Part shown: positions 53,059 through 62,859 of the stretch, piece after piece | Position numbering within the stretch: the stretch's first letter is position 1 | Layout of the letters: every line of letters starts with the position of its first letter | Assembly (NCBI RefSeq): GCF_016907875.1 | Contig: NZ_JAFBCU010000001.1 | Span: 992,001 to 1,056,000, forward strand | Source of the DNA: Arthrobacter roseus | GTDB lineage: Bacteria; Actinomycetota; Actinomycetes; Actinomycetales; Micrococcaceae | Length of the DNA: 64,000 nt | Direction of reading: 5' to 3' | Position numbers and translations under genes: made by a program | Notes under the pieces: generated by a model | Told to the model about the DNA's origin: nothing | The model's input: the letters and a program-made list of their open reading frames with translations, nothing else | Database searches by the model: none

Positions 53059-55975
53059 GGTAAGGACGATCCCAATCTCGCTGCCGAACTGCGCATCGAG
53101 ATGGGATCAGCAAACAGGGTCGACCTCCTCTGTGCATTCGTGCGTTGGACTGGGCTCCGGCTCCTCCAGCCCGCGCTTGACCAGCTTCATGACAGGGGAG
53201 TGCATCTGCGGGTAATCACCACGACCTATATGGGTGCAACAGAACGCCGCGCCATCGACGAGCTGGTCACGAGGTATCACGCTGACGTGAAAATCAGCTA
53301 CGAGTCGCAAGCCACCCGTCTGCATGCCAAGGCCTGGCTCTTCCGCCGGAACTCTGGATTCGACACCGCCTATGTGGGAAGTTCCAATCTCAGCCAGGCG
53401 GCACTTCTGGATGGGTTGGAATGGAACGTAAGGCTCAGCTCGGTCGGAACACCCGCACTGCTGAAAAAGTTCGAGATAACGTTTGACAGCTACTGGGAGC
53501 AGCGAGCATTCCAAAGCTACGATCCAGAACGCGATGGCGAGAAGCTCGACGCGGCCCTAGAACGAAACGGAGGCCGCCGCACAAAGATGTCAGACGCGGC
53601 AACCGGGCTAGAAGTTCAGCCGTACCTTCACCAAGAGGAAATGCTCGAAGATTTGGAAGCGGAGCGAATTAAAGGCTTCAACCGAAATCTGGTGGTAGCA
53701 GCTACAGGGACAGGAAAGACAGTTATTGCCGCCTTGGACTATAAGCGGCTTGCCGAGTCAGCTGGCCGTGACTTGAAGCTCCTGTTCGTGGCTCACCGCC
53801 AAGAAATTCTGAAGCAATCAATGCGAACCTACCGTGACGTGATGCAGGATGGGGCCTTTGGTGAGCTGTACGTTGGTGAGCATAAACCCCAGCAGTGGAA
53901 ACACCTTTTCGCCTCGGTGCAGTCCCTGGCAGGGTTGGGTGTGGAGCAGTTCGAACCGGGCTACTTCGACATCGTAGTCATCGATGAATTTCACCACGCT
54001 ATGGCGCCCACCTATCGGCAGGTGCTCGACCACTTTCAGCCGCAGCAATTTCTTGGTCTCACGGCAACGCCTGAGCGTGGCGACGGCGTCGACGTCGCTA
54101 AACAATTCTTCGACGGACGCACTGCTAGCGAGCTTCGACTATGGGACGCCCTTGAAGCAGATCTTTTGGTGCCATTCCACTACTTCGGGGTGTCGGATGA
54201 CGTCGACTTGAGCCAGTTGGAGTGGAACCGCGGTAATTACGACACGGCGCAGCTCGACCGGCTATACACCGGCAATGATGCGCGAGCGTCGAAGGTGATT
54301 CGCGAGCTTCGAGACAAGGTCACCAGCACCCAACACATGCGTGCACTGGGATTCTGTGTGTCCGTGCAGCACGCTCACTACATGGCCGAGGTGTTCAACC
54401 GAGCTGGGATTGCGTCCGTAGCGATTGATGGCAGTACCAATGACGACGAACGCGCTACGGCACTGGCACGGCTACGCGATGGACAGATTAATTGCATTTT
54501 CACCGTGGACCTGTTCAACGAAGGGCTGGACCTGCCACAGGTCGACACGGTACTCATGCTTCGGCCGACTCAAAGTGCGACCATTTTTCTTCAGCAGCTT
54601 GGTCGAGGGCTGCGACGGGCGGAAGGAAAATCGGTCCTGACTGTCATGGACTTTATTGGCCAACAGCGACGTGAGTTTCGCTTTGACCTGAGGTATCGCG
54701 CTCTTACCGGGTATGGACGGAAGAAACTCGAGAGGGCGGTCGAGGATGAATTTCCATTCCTGCCCTCGGGCTCGCAGATAGTTCTGGACCGCGTGGCACA
54801 GAAGGTAGTGCTGGACAACATCAAAGCGCAGCTCCGCTTCAATCGGGCGCAGCTCGTCCGGGATATCGCGTCGTATGGCGAGACAGATCTATCCATCTAC
54901 CTCGAGAAGTCAGGCAGCGAACTCAAGAGCGTCTACCGCTCGACGAAGGATTCCTGGACCGGGCATCTACGCCAAGCTGGCCTCGTTGAATCAGTTGCCG
55001 AGATGGCAATCGGGCAGCGAATCGGCGAGCTCTCAACGGCGGAGGAGCAAAAACTGCTTGGACGGATGGTGCGACTTTTACAGGTAGATGACCCGGAGCG
55101 TGCGGAGGCATATTCAAAGCTCGTCTCGCCGTCTTGTCCGCCGTACGACGAGTTGGCTCCCCGCGAGCAGGTGTTCGCCAAGATGCTGTTCTACACCCTA
55201 TGGGACGACGGTAAGACATTCGCATCCTATGATGACGGGTTGAACCAGCTTAGAAAATATCGCTTCGTCTGTGGCGAGATTACGCAGTTGGTCAAGCTCG
55301 GCGTGGCAGCGTCGCGTCATGCAGGCAAAAGTTTGGGTCTCGGTCTTCAGCACATACCTCTGCTCTCGCATGCGACTTACCGACGCGAGGAGATTCTCGC
55401 AGCTCTGAGTTTCGGGTCGTTTGAGTTGGGTGCCAACGCGCAACATCGTGAGGGTGTAGCTTGGTGCCCTCGGACTGCCACGGACGCTTTCTTCGTCACA
55501 CTCAACAAGAACGACAAGAATCACACTGCGACAACTATGTACAAGGACTACGCAATCAGTCCGGAGCTTTTTCACTGGGAGTCGCAAAATTCAACCTCCA
55601 CGTCGAGTCCTGTCGGTAGACGGTATCTGGACCGTGGGAGCCAAGGCTCCCACGTGTTGCTCTTTACGCGCCCAACCGCTGAAGACGAGACCGGTTTGAC
55701 CGTCCCGTATACCTGCCTCGGCCCAGCTGACTACGTGCAGCATTCGGGGGAGAAGCCAATCGCAATTACGTGGAAGCTCCACCGGGCGATGCCGGCCGAT
55801 CTCTTCGCTGAGGCGGCCGCGTTAGCACGGTGAATAAGGGGCTCTGCGCAAGTCGCCGTGGCAGAACAGGTTCGCAGAGTCATTCCACTCGAGTAACCCG
55901 CGGGAGTGACTATGGGCAGCACGGCCGAAGCACAATACTGAGCCCGCGAATGGAAAGAGATCTTCAATCATGAAC

Positions 55976-56225
55976 GGCCCCCCCCGTTACCTTTTTAGTA
56001 GCCCCTGAATGAGCAAGAATTGGGGTTGCTGGCCTGTCGACCCCGGCATGATTTATTCCCCCTGTCATTGATGATCCGGGGGGTGCTGTCACCGGGAATC
56101 GATAGGCGCCAGGGATATCGCTAATAGGGGCCGGATGAGGGCGGGAACCACTGTCGAGATCGGCCGTAACGTGGATGCCGAGCCTTGGAGCCGCAGGACA
56201 TGCCAGCACCGTTATATCCGTTGGC
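55976..56225 (+). ncRNA. Probable bridge RNA region of the IS110 element
   Basis: About 250 nt of non-coding DNA precede the IS110 recombinase start. In IS110-group elements the left non-coding end encodes a structured bridge RNA that pairs with donor and target DNA. GC-rich inverted segments occur here (CCCGGCATGATTTATTCCCC, CCGGGGGGTGCTGTCACCGG). The exact RNA ends and loops cannot be fixed by eye. Confidence 0.45.
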
Positions 56226-57452
56226 ATGACCAAGGCTTTTGGAGGTTTGGCATTGATTAAAGAACATGAACTCATCGATGTTTTCATCGGTGTTGACGTT
56301 GGCAAGAGCGACCACCACGCCGTTGCCCTGGATCGGGCCGGGAAGAAACTTCTGGATAAGGCCCTACCGCAGGATGAGGCCAAACTCAAGGAAATTATCG
56401 CCTCCCTGACCGGGCACGGGCGTGTGCTGCTCGTGGTGGATCAGCCGGCGACCATCGGTGCACTGCCGGTCGCCGTTGCCCAGGCTGAAGGAATCTTGGG
56501 CGGATACCTTCCTGGACTAGCGATGCGCCGTATTGCTGACTTACACCCCGGTGAAGCGAAAACCGACGCTCGCGATGCGTACATAATCGCCGAAGCAGCA
56601 CGCACCATGCCCCATACGCTGCGCTCAGTGGAAGTTGCTGATGAGCAGGTAGTCGAGCTGTCGATGCTTTGCGGATTCGATGATGATCTGGCTAAGCAGG
56701 CCACCGCCGCTTCCAATCGGATCCGAGGCCTGCTCACCCAAATCCATCCAGCCCTGGAGCGGGTCATCGGTGCGCACCTGAACCGTCAGGCAATGCCGGA
56801 GCTGCTGGCCAAATACCCGACCCCGGCAGCTTTGCGCAGGGCCGGCCACACGAGGGTTGAAACCCTGCTGCGCAAGCATGCCCCACGGGCTGGCAAACGT
56901 TGGGCCGCCGAGATATTCGCAGCCCTTGACGAGCAGAGCGTCGTTGTCTCAGGCACCGGCGCCGCTGGCGTCGTCCTGCCGCAGTTGGCCCGGATGCTCG
57001 CCCAGGCCCGCACTGCCCGCGCCGAAGTCCTGGAACGCGTCGAAGCCATCGTGGAGGCACACCCTCTTCACATCCTCCTGACGTCTCTACCGGCGGTCGG
57101 CCTCAGGACAGAAGCCAGGATCCTCACCGAGGTCACCGGCAAGGACTTCAAGACCGCCGGGCACTTGGGTTCCTATGCCGGGCTGGCCCCAGTCACGTGG
57201 AGATCGGGGACCTCGATCCGCGGAGATCATTCCTCGCGCAAGGGCAACAAAATCCTGAAACGCGCACTGTTCCTCTCGGCATTCGCGTCCCTGAAAGATC
57301 CTGTCTGTCGGGCCTATTACGACCGCAAACGCGCCGAAGGCAAGAGACACAACCAAGCCGTTATCGCCCTCGCCAGACGCCGCTGCAATGTCCTATTCGC
57401 GATGCTACGCGACGGGACCATATACCAGAGACCGCAGACCCAAGCAGCCTAA
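56226..57452 (+). CDS. IS110-family recombinase
   Basis: About 408 residues from ATG 56226; an upstream GTG at 56175 is less likely. The N-terminal RuvC-like DEDD domain shows VFIGVDVGKSDHHAVAL, VLLVVDQPATIG and GEAKTDARDAYIIAEAAR. The C-terminal Tnp_20 domain, which carries the catalytic Ser, shows TSLPAVGLRTEARILTEV, GSYAGLAPVTWRSGTSIRG and RKGNKILKRALFLSAF. The gene is full length, so the element may be active. Its edges lie near 55975 and 57575 (AGCCCCT and AGGGGC are found at about the two ends), but IS110 members lack clear inverted repeats. Confidence 0.93.
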   Translation: MTKAFGGLALIKEHELIDVFIGVDVGKSDHHAVALDRAGKKLLDKALPQDEAKLKEIIASLTGHGRVLLVVDQPATIGALPVAVAQAEGILGGYLPGLAMRRIADLHPGEAKTDARDAYIIAEAARTMPHTLRSVEVADEQVVELSMLCGFDDDLAKQATAASNRIRGLLTQIHPALERVIGAHLNRQAMPELLAKYPTPAALRRAGHTRVETLLRKHAPRAGKRWAAEIFAALDEQSVVVSGTGAAGVVLPQLARMLAQARTARAEVLERVEAIVEAHPLHILLTSLPAVGLRTEARILTEVTGKDFKTAGHLGSYAGLAPVTWRSGTSIRGDHSSRKGNKILKRALFLSAFASLKDPVCRAYYDRKRAEGKRHNQAVIALARRRCNVLFAMLRDGTIYQRPQTQAA

Positions 57453-57985
57453 AACCACCCCGGTAACCCCGCAGCTCTCCGGTTCAAACCACACGACCCG
57501 GACCATATCGACATGCCCCAGACCGATCCAAAGAATATTCAAAAACCCGACCAAATAACTTGACGAACCAGATAGGGGCACCCCCAACGGATCCGTCGAC
57601 GGACTGACACGGCACCGATACTGGAAACGGTGGAGCGCAGAGAACCAATTAACTATCGTCTAGCTGCTTGATAGGGCCCCGCATTTTCCGCCGCGTATAA
57701 CTTTGGTTGAGGGTTGGTTGGTGGTTTACCGAAGCGTGCGGCCTGACCTAGGGGGAAGAGTGCAGCCAGGCTAGTCGTTGGACGGAGCTCAATCCTTCTG
57801 ATGTTCCCGACCACGACGCACCAGCATCACCGCCTTCGATGCCTACTACTGCCGGGGTTCGCCGCTGGCTCCGGTGTCTCTGGCGGAGGAACGTTCCGAG
57901 ACTTTCTAACTCCCACTGACAACAATAGGAGCATCAATCACCGCACCGAGCGGCGTGTTTTCGACTCTACGTGGTGGAGTCTTAC
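57453..57985. other. IS110 right end and gene-free spacer
   Basis: The first 120 nt or so are the right flank of the IS110 element. The remaining stretch to the terminator shows no supported gene on either strand, nor any RNA gene. Confidence 0.4.
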
Positions 57986-58035
57986 AAACCTCGAGGGCCC
58001 CAGCGAAAAGTATGTCGCTGGGGCCCTCGAGGTTT
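57986..58035 (-). terminator. Strong hairpin terminator of the ABC/nitrilase operon
   Basis: Arms at 57986-58006 and 58015-58035 are perfect 21-bp inverted repeats (core CTCGAGGGCCCCAGCG) around the 8-nt loop AAAGTATG. It lies 10 nt beyond the stop of the ATPase gene. The outer A/T triplets of each arm give a short T stretch. The symmetry lets it work from either side. Confidence 0.88.
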
Positions 58036-58045
58036 GTATCCCTAG

Positions 58046-58852
58046 TTACAGGAAGCGGGACAAGAATGAGCGGGTTCGTTCTTCTCGCGGGTTACCGAGC
58101 ACCTGTTCCGGCGGACCTTCTTCAACGACCACGCCGCCGTCCATGAACACCACGCGGTCGGCCGCTTCACGGGCAAAGCTGATCTCGTGCGTAACCACGA
58201 CCATCGTTAGCCCCTCGGACGCCAGCTTACGCATCGTGGAGAGCACCTCACCGACCAGCTCGGGGTCCAGCGCTGACGTTGGCTCATCGAAGAGCATCAG
58301 CTTCGGCCGCATGGCCAGCGCGCGGGCAATAGCCACACGCTGCTGCTGCCCGCCGGAAAGCTCGCGAGGATAGGCGCCTTCCCGGCCTGCAAGATCAACC
58401 CGGGCCAGCAGTTCCTTCGCGTGCGCGATGGCCTTCTTGCGCGGCTCTCGCTTGACGCCCACTGGGGCCTCAATGATGTTCTGCAGGACCGTCATATGCG
58501 CGAACAGGTTGAACTGCTGGAACACCATGCCGATGTCGGCCCGGCGCTGCGCAATCTGGTTCCCTGCCAGCTCGTGCAGACGCCCATTACGGATCTCGAA
58601 GCCAACATCGGCTCCGTCGACTAGCACGCGGCCGCCGTTCAGATCCTCCAGGAGGTTGATGCACCGTAGGAAGGTCGACTTACCCGAACCGGACGGTCCT
58701 AGGATGACAACAGTCTCTCCCTGGCTAACTTCCAGATCGATACCGGAAAGCACCTCGGTATGCCCAAAGCTCTTCCGCACTCCCTGTGCCTGCAACAGCG
58801 CGGTGCCGGTGTTGCTCTTTCTGTTCTCGTTCATCGTCACCTTCTGGCTCAT
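58046..58852 (-). CDS. Amino-acid-type ABC transporter ATP-binding protein
   Basis: 268 residues. Walker [14 protein letters not shown]-loop [12 protein letters not shown], signature [14 protein letters not shown], Walker [14 protein letters not shown] and the switch VVVTHE are all intact; the overall pattern is that of GlnQ/HisP-type polar amino acid importers. It overlaps the permease stop by 4 nt. ATG 58834 (MNENRKSN) is an alternative start. It is the last gene of the operon. Confidence 0.93.
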   Translation of the reverse strand: MSQKVTMNENRKSNTGTALLQAQGVRKSFGHTEVLSGIDLEVSQGETVVILGPSGSGKSTFLRCINLLEDLNGGRVLVDGADVGFEIRNGRLHELAGNQIAQRRADIGMVFQQFNLFAHMTVLQNIIEAPVGVKREPRKKAIAHAKELLARVDLAGREGAYPRELSGGQQQRVAIARALAMRPKLMLFDEPTSALDPELVGEVLSTMRKLASEGLTMVVVTHEISFAREAADRVVFMDGGVVVEEGPPEQVLGNPREERTRSFLSRFL

Positions 58853-59871
58853 AGTTTCTCCCCAAGATCGTTTACCGGAGTGTCAGAACCAGCCGACTGC
58901 ATAGTCTGCGCCCCTGCCGAGTTGGGATCGCGACGCGATTTGGTGCCCACCAGGAACTTCCAGAAGTTGTTCGGCTCCTTCTTGGCGCCACGTGCGTAGT
59001 GGTTCTCGATGAAGGACTGACCGATGTTCAAGATCGAGGTGATGATCAGGTACCAGATCGAGGCCACCAGCAGCAGCGGAATGGTCTCGAAGTTCCGGTT
59101 GTAGATCGACTGCACCGTGTAGAACAGGTCCGCCATGGCGATGACGCTGACCAGCGACGTCGCCTTGACCATGCTGATGACTTGGTTGCCCGTCGGCGGG
59201 ATAATGAACCGCATGGCTTGGGGCAAGATAATCCGTCTCATCGCCCGAGCACCGGTCATCCCGAGAGACTGGCCGGCTTCTTTCTGACCTGTATCAACCG
59301 ACAGCAGCCCGCCACGCACGATCTCGGCCATATATGCGGCTTCGTGCAAACCCAGGCCAAGGATGGCCACCAACATCGGCGTGATTACCGTGTTCGTTTC
59401 GACGGAGAAAAACTCCGGCCCAAAGGGAATGCCAATGGAGAGCTGCGGAATCAGCGCTGACAGGTTGTAGAAGAAAATCAACTGCACCAGCAGCGGGGTG
59501 CCGCGAAAGAACCAGATATAGGCGCCCGCCGCACCCTTCAGGACAGGGTTTCTAGAGATACGGCAGATCGCCAGCAGCACCCCGAGCACGATGCCGAGCA
59601 GCATCGCAATCACCGTCAGCCACAGCGTGATGCCGAGTGCTCCGACAACTTGCTTGGAGAACAGGTAGGTTGCCACAACCGGCCAGCCAAACCGTTCGTT
59701 GGTCACGAACAGCTGGATCAGTTGCGCGATCAGCACTGCAACGACGAGCACAGCAAGCAGGCGCCACGGGTGCTTTCGGCGCGAAGCGTTGGTGACGTCT
59801 AAACGCTCTTCATTCATTGCTGGTCCCTTCGAGCCGCTTTCGACCCTTTTGGTTTCTGAGCTCACGGACAC
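58849..59871 (-). CDS. Amino-acid-type ABC transporter permease
   Basis: 340 residues with a cytoplasmic N-terminal region of about 30 residues, about five to six membrane segments ([52 protein letters not shown]), and the EAA loop [20 protein letters not shown] contacting the ATPase. It is of the HisM/GlnP type, normally about 220-320 residues, with a long C-terminal tail here. One nt separates it from the binding-protein gene. Confidence 0.92.
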   Translation of the reverse strand: MSVSSETKRVESGSKGPAMNEERLDVTNASRRKHPWRLLAVLVVAVLIAQLIQLFVTNERFGWPVVATYLFSKQVVGALGITLWLTVIAMLLGIVLGVLLAICRISRNPVLKGAAGAYIWFFRGTPLLVQLIFFYNLSALIPQLSIGIPFGPEFFSVETNTVITPMLVAILGLGLHEAAYMAEIVRGGLLSVDTGQKEAGQSLGMTGARAMRRIILPQAMRFIIPPTGNQVISMVKATSLVSVIAMADLFYTVQSIYNRNFETIPLLLVASIWYLIITSILNIGQSFIENHYARGAKKEPNNFWKFLVGTKSRRDPNSAGAQTMQSAGSDTPVNDLGEKL

Positions 59872-59872
59872 G

Positions 59873-60802
59873 TTAGGAGCCCATGTTCAATCCGGGCGCC
59901 TCAATCATGTTGCCCTCAAGGCCGTATTCGGTCATGATCTCTTCGTACCTGCCGGAGTCAAACAGGATCTTGAAGGCTTCGAGCATAGTGTCTTCCAATG
60001 GGGATCCCTTGGGAACCAATGCGCCTTGCAGGATGTCATCGAAACCGTTGGACTTACCGGTACCGGCGAGTTCCAGCGCACCATCGGACTGCTCAACGAA
60101 GTAGGTCAGCGGTGCCTGAGAGGAGAAGAAGGCATCAGCACGGCTGGACTGAACCGCTAGGACCGAACTGGGCTGGTCCTTGTAAGACTGCACGTCGACC
60201 GGCTCTTTACCTTCCTCTACACACTTATCTGACTGCTCTTTGATGACTCGCTCTGCGGATCCGCCGGCCTGCACGGCAATGCTGGTGCCGCAGACGCTTT
60301 CAAGTCCGGTAATTGATTCCGGGTTTCCCTTTTCGACGGCGAAGACTACGTACTCCTGCACCCAGTCAATAAAGGTTGCCTGAGCGTGTCGCTCTTCGTA
60401 GTCGCCGACCGGTCCGAGGTCGAGGTCGAAACGTCCCGCGTCCATACCGGCGAGCACACTCGCGAGGCCGTCGACCGTGTTGTGCTCGATTTCGACTCCC
60501 AGGATCTGACCAATTGCTTCGCCGACCTCGGCCGTGGCGCCGCTCAGCTCGTTGTTGGAGTCAATCACGGTGTAAGGGGGGAAGGAACCGCTGTTGACGG
60601 CAACGATAGTTCCGGCGTCCTTAATGTCTTCCGGCAGCGCGTCGTGCAGTTCCTGGTTGGTCTCCAAAACAATCTCCGACTCGGCTTGCGCGCCGTCGGA
60701 CGGTGCCTCTGAGCTGGCGCTTTCTGGTTCAACGGTGCAGCCGGTGAGACCGAGAGCCGCGATCATCATCGTCGCAGCGGACAGAGTGTGTAGCTTCTTC
60801 AT
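59873..60802 (-). CDS. Amino-acid-type ABC transporter substrate-binding lipoprotein
   Basis: 309 residues with a lipoprotein signal (MIAALGLTGC, Cys about residue 22) and the SBP family 3 fold: GTIVAVNSGSFPPYTVIDSN, DGLASVLAGMDAGRFDL, FIDWVQEYVVFAVEKGNPES. It captures a small nitrogen compound and gives it to the permease encoded next. The gene is 10 nt after the nitrilase gene, which links uptake to hydrolysis of the ligand. Confidence 0.92.
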   Translation of the reverse strand: MKKLHTLSAATMMIAALGLTGCTVEPESASSEAPSDGAQAESEIVLETNQELHDALPEDIKDAGTIVAVNSGSFPPYTVIDSNNELSGATAEVGEAIGQILGVEIEHNTVDGLASVLAGMDAGRFDLDLGPVGDYEERHAQATFIDWVQEYVVFAVEKGNPESITGLESVCGTSIAVQAGGSAERVIKEQSDKCVEEGKEPVDVQSYKDQPSSVLAVQSSRADAFFSSQAPLTYFVEQSDGALELAGTGKSNGFDDILQGALVPKGSPLEDTMLEAFKILFDSGRYEEIMTEYGLEGNMIEAPGLNMGS

Positions 60803-60812
60803 AGGATTCCTC

Positions 60813-61655
60813 TTATCGGGTGGTGGTGAGTTCGGGGTAGGTTACTGGGCCCGGCGTTCGAGGGGTTGGATCGATCTCGAATCGTCGATGCTCTAGCACC
60901 GGAAGGTGCTTTCGTGCCTGATCAAGCCGTGCCTTGGTCAACGTGGCATAAATGGTCTCCGGGCCTTCCAGTGCTTGGGAAATAGGCATGCCCAGTGGGT
61001 CCACGATCATGCTGCGGCCAATGCAGCTTGCCCCGGCTTCACCGGACGCGACCATATACACGGTGTTGTCCAACGCCCGGGCGCTGACCAGGGTGCTCCA
61101 GTGAAATTCCTTCGACGGGCCCTTCGCCCAAGCGGTCGGCAGGAGGATTGCGTCCGCACCGCGCAGCGTCAGCAAACGCGCCAACTCAGGGAACCGCACG
61201 TCATAGCAGGTCATGAGCCCGAGTTTGAAGCCGCTAACGTCCAGGAGCTCCGGAATCACATCGTCGGCCAGAACATTATCGGATTCCGACCCGTTAAACG
61301 CATCGTACAAGTGCAGCTTGCGGTACACGTGGACGATTTTGCCGCCGCGCAGTGCAACCAGTGTGTTGTAGGGCCGAGCGGTGTCGGAGCACTCGTGGAT
61401 GCCAAGGACAACCGTGACATCTCGACCAACGGTCGCGGCACGGAGTTCGCTGATGAACGGGCCGTCCAGCGGTTGAGCGGCCTCGCGGATCAGTTCCTTC
61501 TCACCCATAAACCGGGCAAGAACACCCTCTGGAAGCACCAGAACATCCACGTGGTCTGCTTCTGCCTTCTCAACCAACGGAAGGATCGTCGCAACGTTCT
61601 CTTCCCACTGCGCATTTACAGCGAACTGCGCTGCGGCTACTTTTAATTCGGTCAT
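60813..61655 (-). CDS. Nitrilase-superfamily carbon-nitrogen hydrolase
   Basis: 280 residues with the full triad: E43 in VLVLPEGVLARF, K113 in YRKLHLYDAF and C150 in LGLMTCYDVRFPELARLL. The pattern and length fit the amidase/omega-amidase-like branch rather than true nitrilases. It hydrolyses a C-N bond, probably of the compound imported by the adjacent ABC transporter. Its start overlaps the preceding gene by 4 nt. Confidence 0.92.
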   Translation of the reverse strand: MTELKVAAAQFAVNAQWEENVATILPLVEKAEADHVDVLVLPEGVLARFMGEKELIREAAQPLDGPFISELRAATVGRDVTVVLGIHECSDTARPYNTLVALRGGKIVHVYRKLHLYDAFNGSESDNVLADDVIPELLDVSGFKLGLMTCYDVRFPELARLLTLRGADAILLPTAWAKGPSKEFHWSTLVSARALDNTVYMVASGEAGASCIGRSMIVDPLGMPISQALEGPETIYATLTKARLDQARKHLPVLEHRRFEIDPTPRTPGPVTYPELTTTR

Positions 61656-62626
61656 GCGGAAACTTTCTCTAGTGGTTGGGAGGGCTCAAGCTGATACGGG
61701 AAGAGGTCACTTGCCTCCAGCCGAGATGTGACGATGCCCTGCTCGACGAGCTCGGTCTGGAAAGCGTCAATCATCAGGGCGTTGGCGGACCACCCGTAAG
61801 GCATCCAGTCCTGGCCGAAGATACGTGTCGTCGCTGCGAGGACCTCGTTATGCCAGGGAGTGATGTCCAGCAGCTTATTGCGACGGGCAGCGCTGATTTC
61901 CTTTGACGCGGAGAACAGATCCATCAGCTCCTGCAGCTGACCGGGATTTTCTGCCAACTCGGCGCGGACGCCGATCAGATGAATCCCGGGGACAAAACCC
62001 ACCCGGGCGAAGTACTCGGCTTCAGCCTGCTGCGAGTCGCGGAACAGCGGCCGGAACGGTGAGCCGATTTCGTAGAAGGCCGGCGGCATAAAGGGGGTCA
62101 TGACGGCGTCGAGTGCCCCGCGCTCGAGCATGTCCATCATCGGTTCGTCATTCTCAGTTGCAGCGACATTGGCCGGCACGGAGATGGAACCTATTCGGTC
62201 CATCACCGGATGATCGGCGGTCAGCGCGCCGACGCGCCATTCGGCCTCTGTAATGCCAACGCCTGCTTCACGCAGTACTGCTCGGGTCCAGGTGTTGCCG
62301 CTGTCACCCCACCCGGTGAGACCTATTCTTTTACTGCACAGCGCTTCGGCGGAGTCCAGCGGGCTGTCCGCGCGGGTGATGATGCAGCGGTGCCGGAAAC
62401 CCCGCATCACGAAGAGAGGAAGAGCGATGACACGGTCATCGCCTGCTGCCCGGGCCTGAACATACCGGCTGAATGAGGTCTCGGCGACATCCAAGTCCGT
62501 CTCGGTCCACAGATCTGGCGTCAGGTCGCGGCGATCGAGCGTGTAGGGCTCACTTCCGGTCACGTCGCGCAGTGCAATGGGATTCAGATGATCCCAGTGC
62601 CGTGCTGCCATTCGGATGGTGTCCAT
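61652..62626 (-). CDS. Periplasmic-binding-fold protein resembling 4,5-dihydroxyphthalate decarboxylase
   Basis: 324 residues with no signal peptide, so cytoplasmic. The text DLDVAETSFSRYVQARAAGD, ALPLFVMRGFRHRCIITRAD, WGDSGNTWTRAVLREAG and LERGALDAVMTPFMPPAFYE matches the family that includes 4,5-dihydroxyphthalate decarboxylase, which uses a type-2 periplasmic-binding fold. The reaction here is unknown; a decarboxylase or ligand-binding role are both possible. It is the first gene of the five-gene operon and is coupled to the nitrilase gene by ATGA. Confidence 0.75.
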   Translation of the reverse strand: MDTIRMAARHWDHLNPIALRDVTGSEPYTLDRRDLTPDLWTETDLDVAETSFSRYVQARAAGDDRVIALPLFVMRGFRHRCIITRADSPLDSAEALCSKRIGLTGWGDSGNTWTRAVLREAGVGITEAEWRVGALTADHPVMDRIGSISVPANVAATENDEPMMDMLERGALDAVMTPFMPPAFYEIGSPFRPLFRDSQQAEAEYFARVGFVPGIHLIGVRAELAENPGQLQELMDLFSASKEISAARRNKLLDITPWHNEVLAATTRIFGQDWMPYGWSANALMIDAFQTELVEQGIVTSRLEASDLFPYQLEPSQPLEKVSA

Positions 62627-62718
62627 AGGGCTGTGCCTTTCGAGGCGATGCAGTTGCGCCGTCGCAATGGTGGTCGAATCTGTGTTTCAACCAGAGTATG
62701 TTCAGCTGGCAGTGATTT

Positions 62719-62735
62719 ACAATACATTCTATTGT
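62719..62735. promoter_or_regulatory. Inverted repeat operator candidate upstream of the operon
   Basis: ACAATACATTCTATTGT is a perfect 6-5-6 inverted repeat about 93 nt before the start of the first operon gene. It lies in the most AT-rich patch of this end of the window, where the promoter is expected. It has the general form of GntR-family operators; the regulator is not in the window end. Confidence 0.6.
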
Positions 62736-62859
62736 TACTGATCATAAAAGTCATTATTGGTGTTCCTGGGCATCCATTTGAGATTTCTGTTGGGAACGCG
62801 TAAGCGCACGCAGAATTGCAGCCCAGGACGGAGGGCAAAATAACCCTGAGTTCGTCTAT

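Larger units (their letters stand above)
51228..55833 (+). pseudogene. PLD-SF2 helicase-DUF3427 gene split by ISL3
   Basis: Two parts, 51228-51610 and 53067-55833, join in frame once the ISL3 element and one target repeat are removed (LLTNGK then DDPNLAAELRIE), giving 1049 residues. In reconstructed numbering, a PLD-like nuclease domain (HAKAWLF near 214, GSSNLSQAAL near 232) is followed by an SF2 helicase (AATGTGKTVIAAL, VIDEFHHAMAP, GLTATPERGDG, QQLGRGLRRAEGK) and a DUF3427-type C-terminus. The downstream part keeps every domain and could be translated from ATG 53101. Such proteins are often found near defence genes; direct evidence is lacking. The N-terminal 128 residues are a helical region (YESLVTELLRTRLAK). 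Confidence 0.9.

Noticed and set aside
57801-58373. 190-residue open frame crossing the terminator and the ATPase gene
   Set aside because: It is antisense to a clear ABC ATPase and runs through a 21-bp perfect hairpin; a shadow frame.
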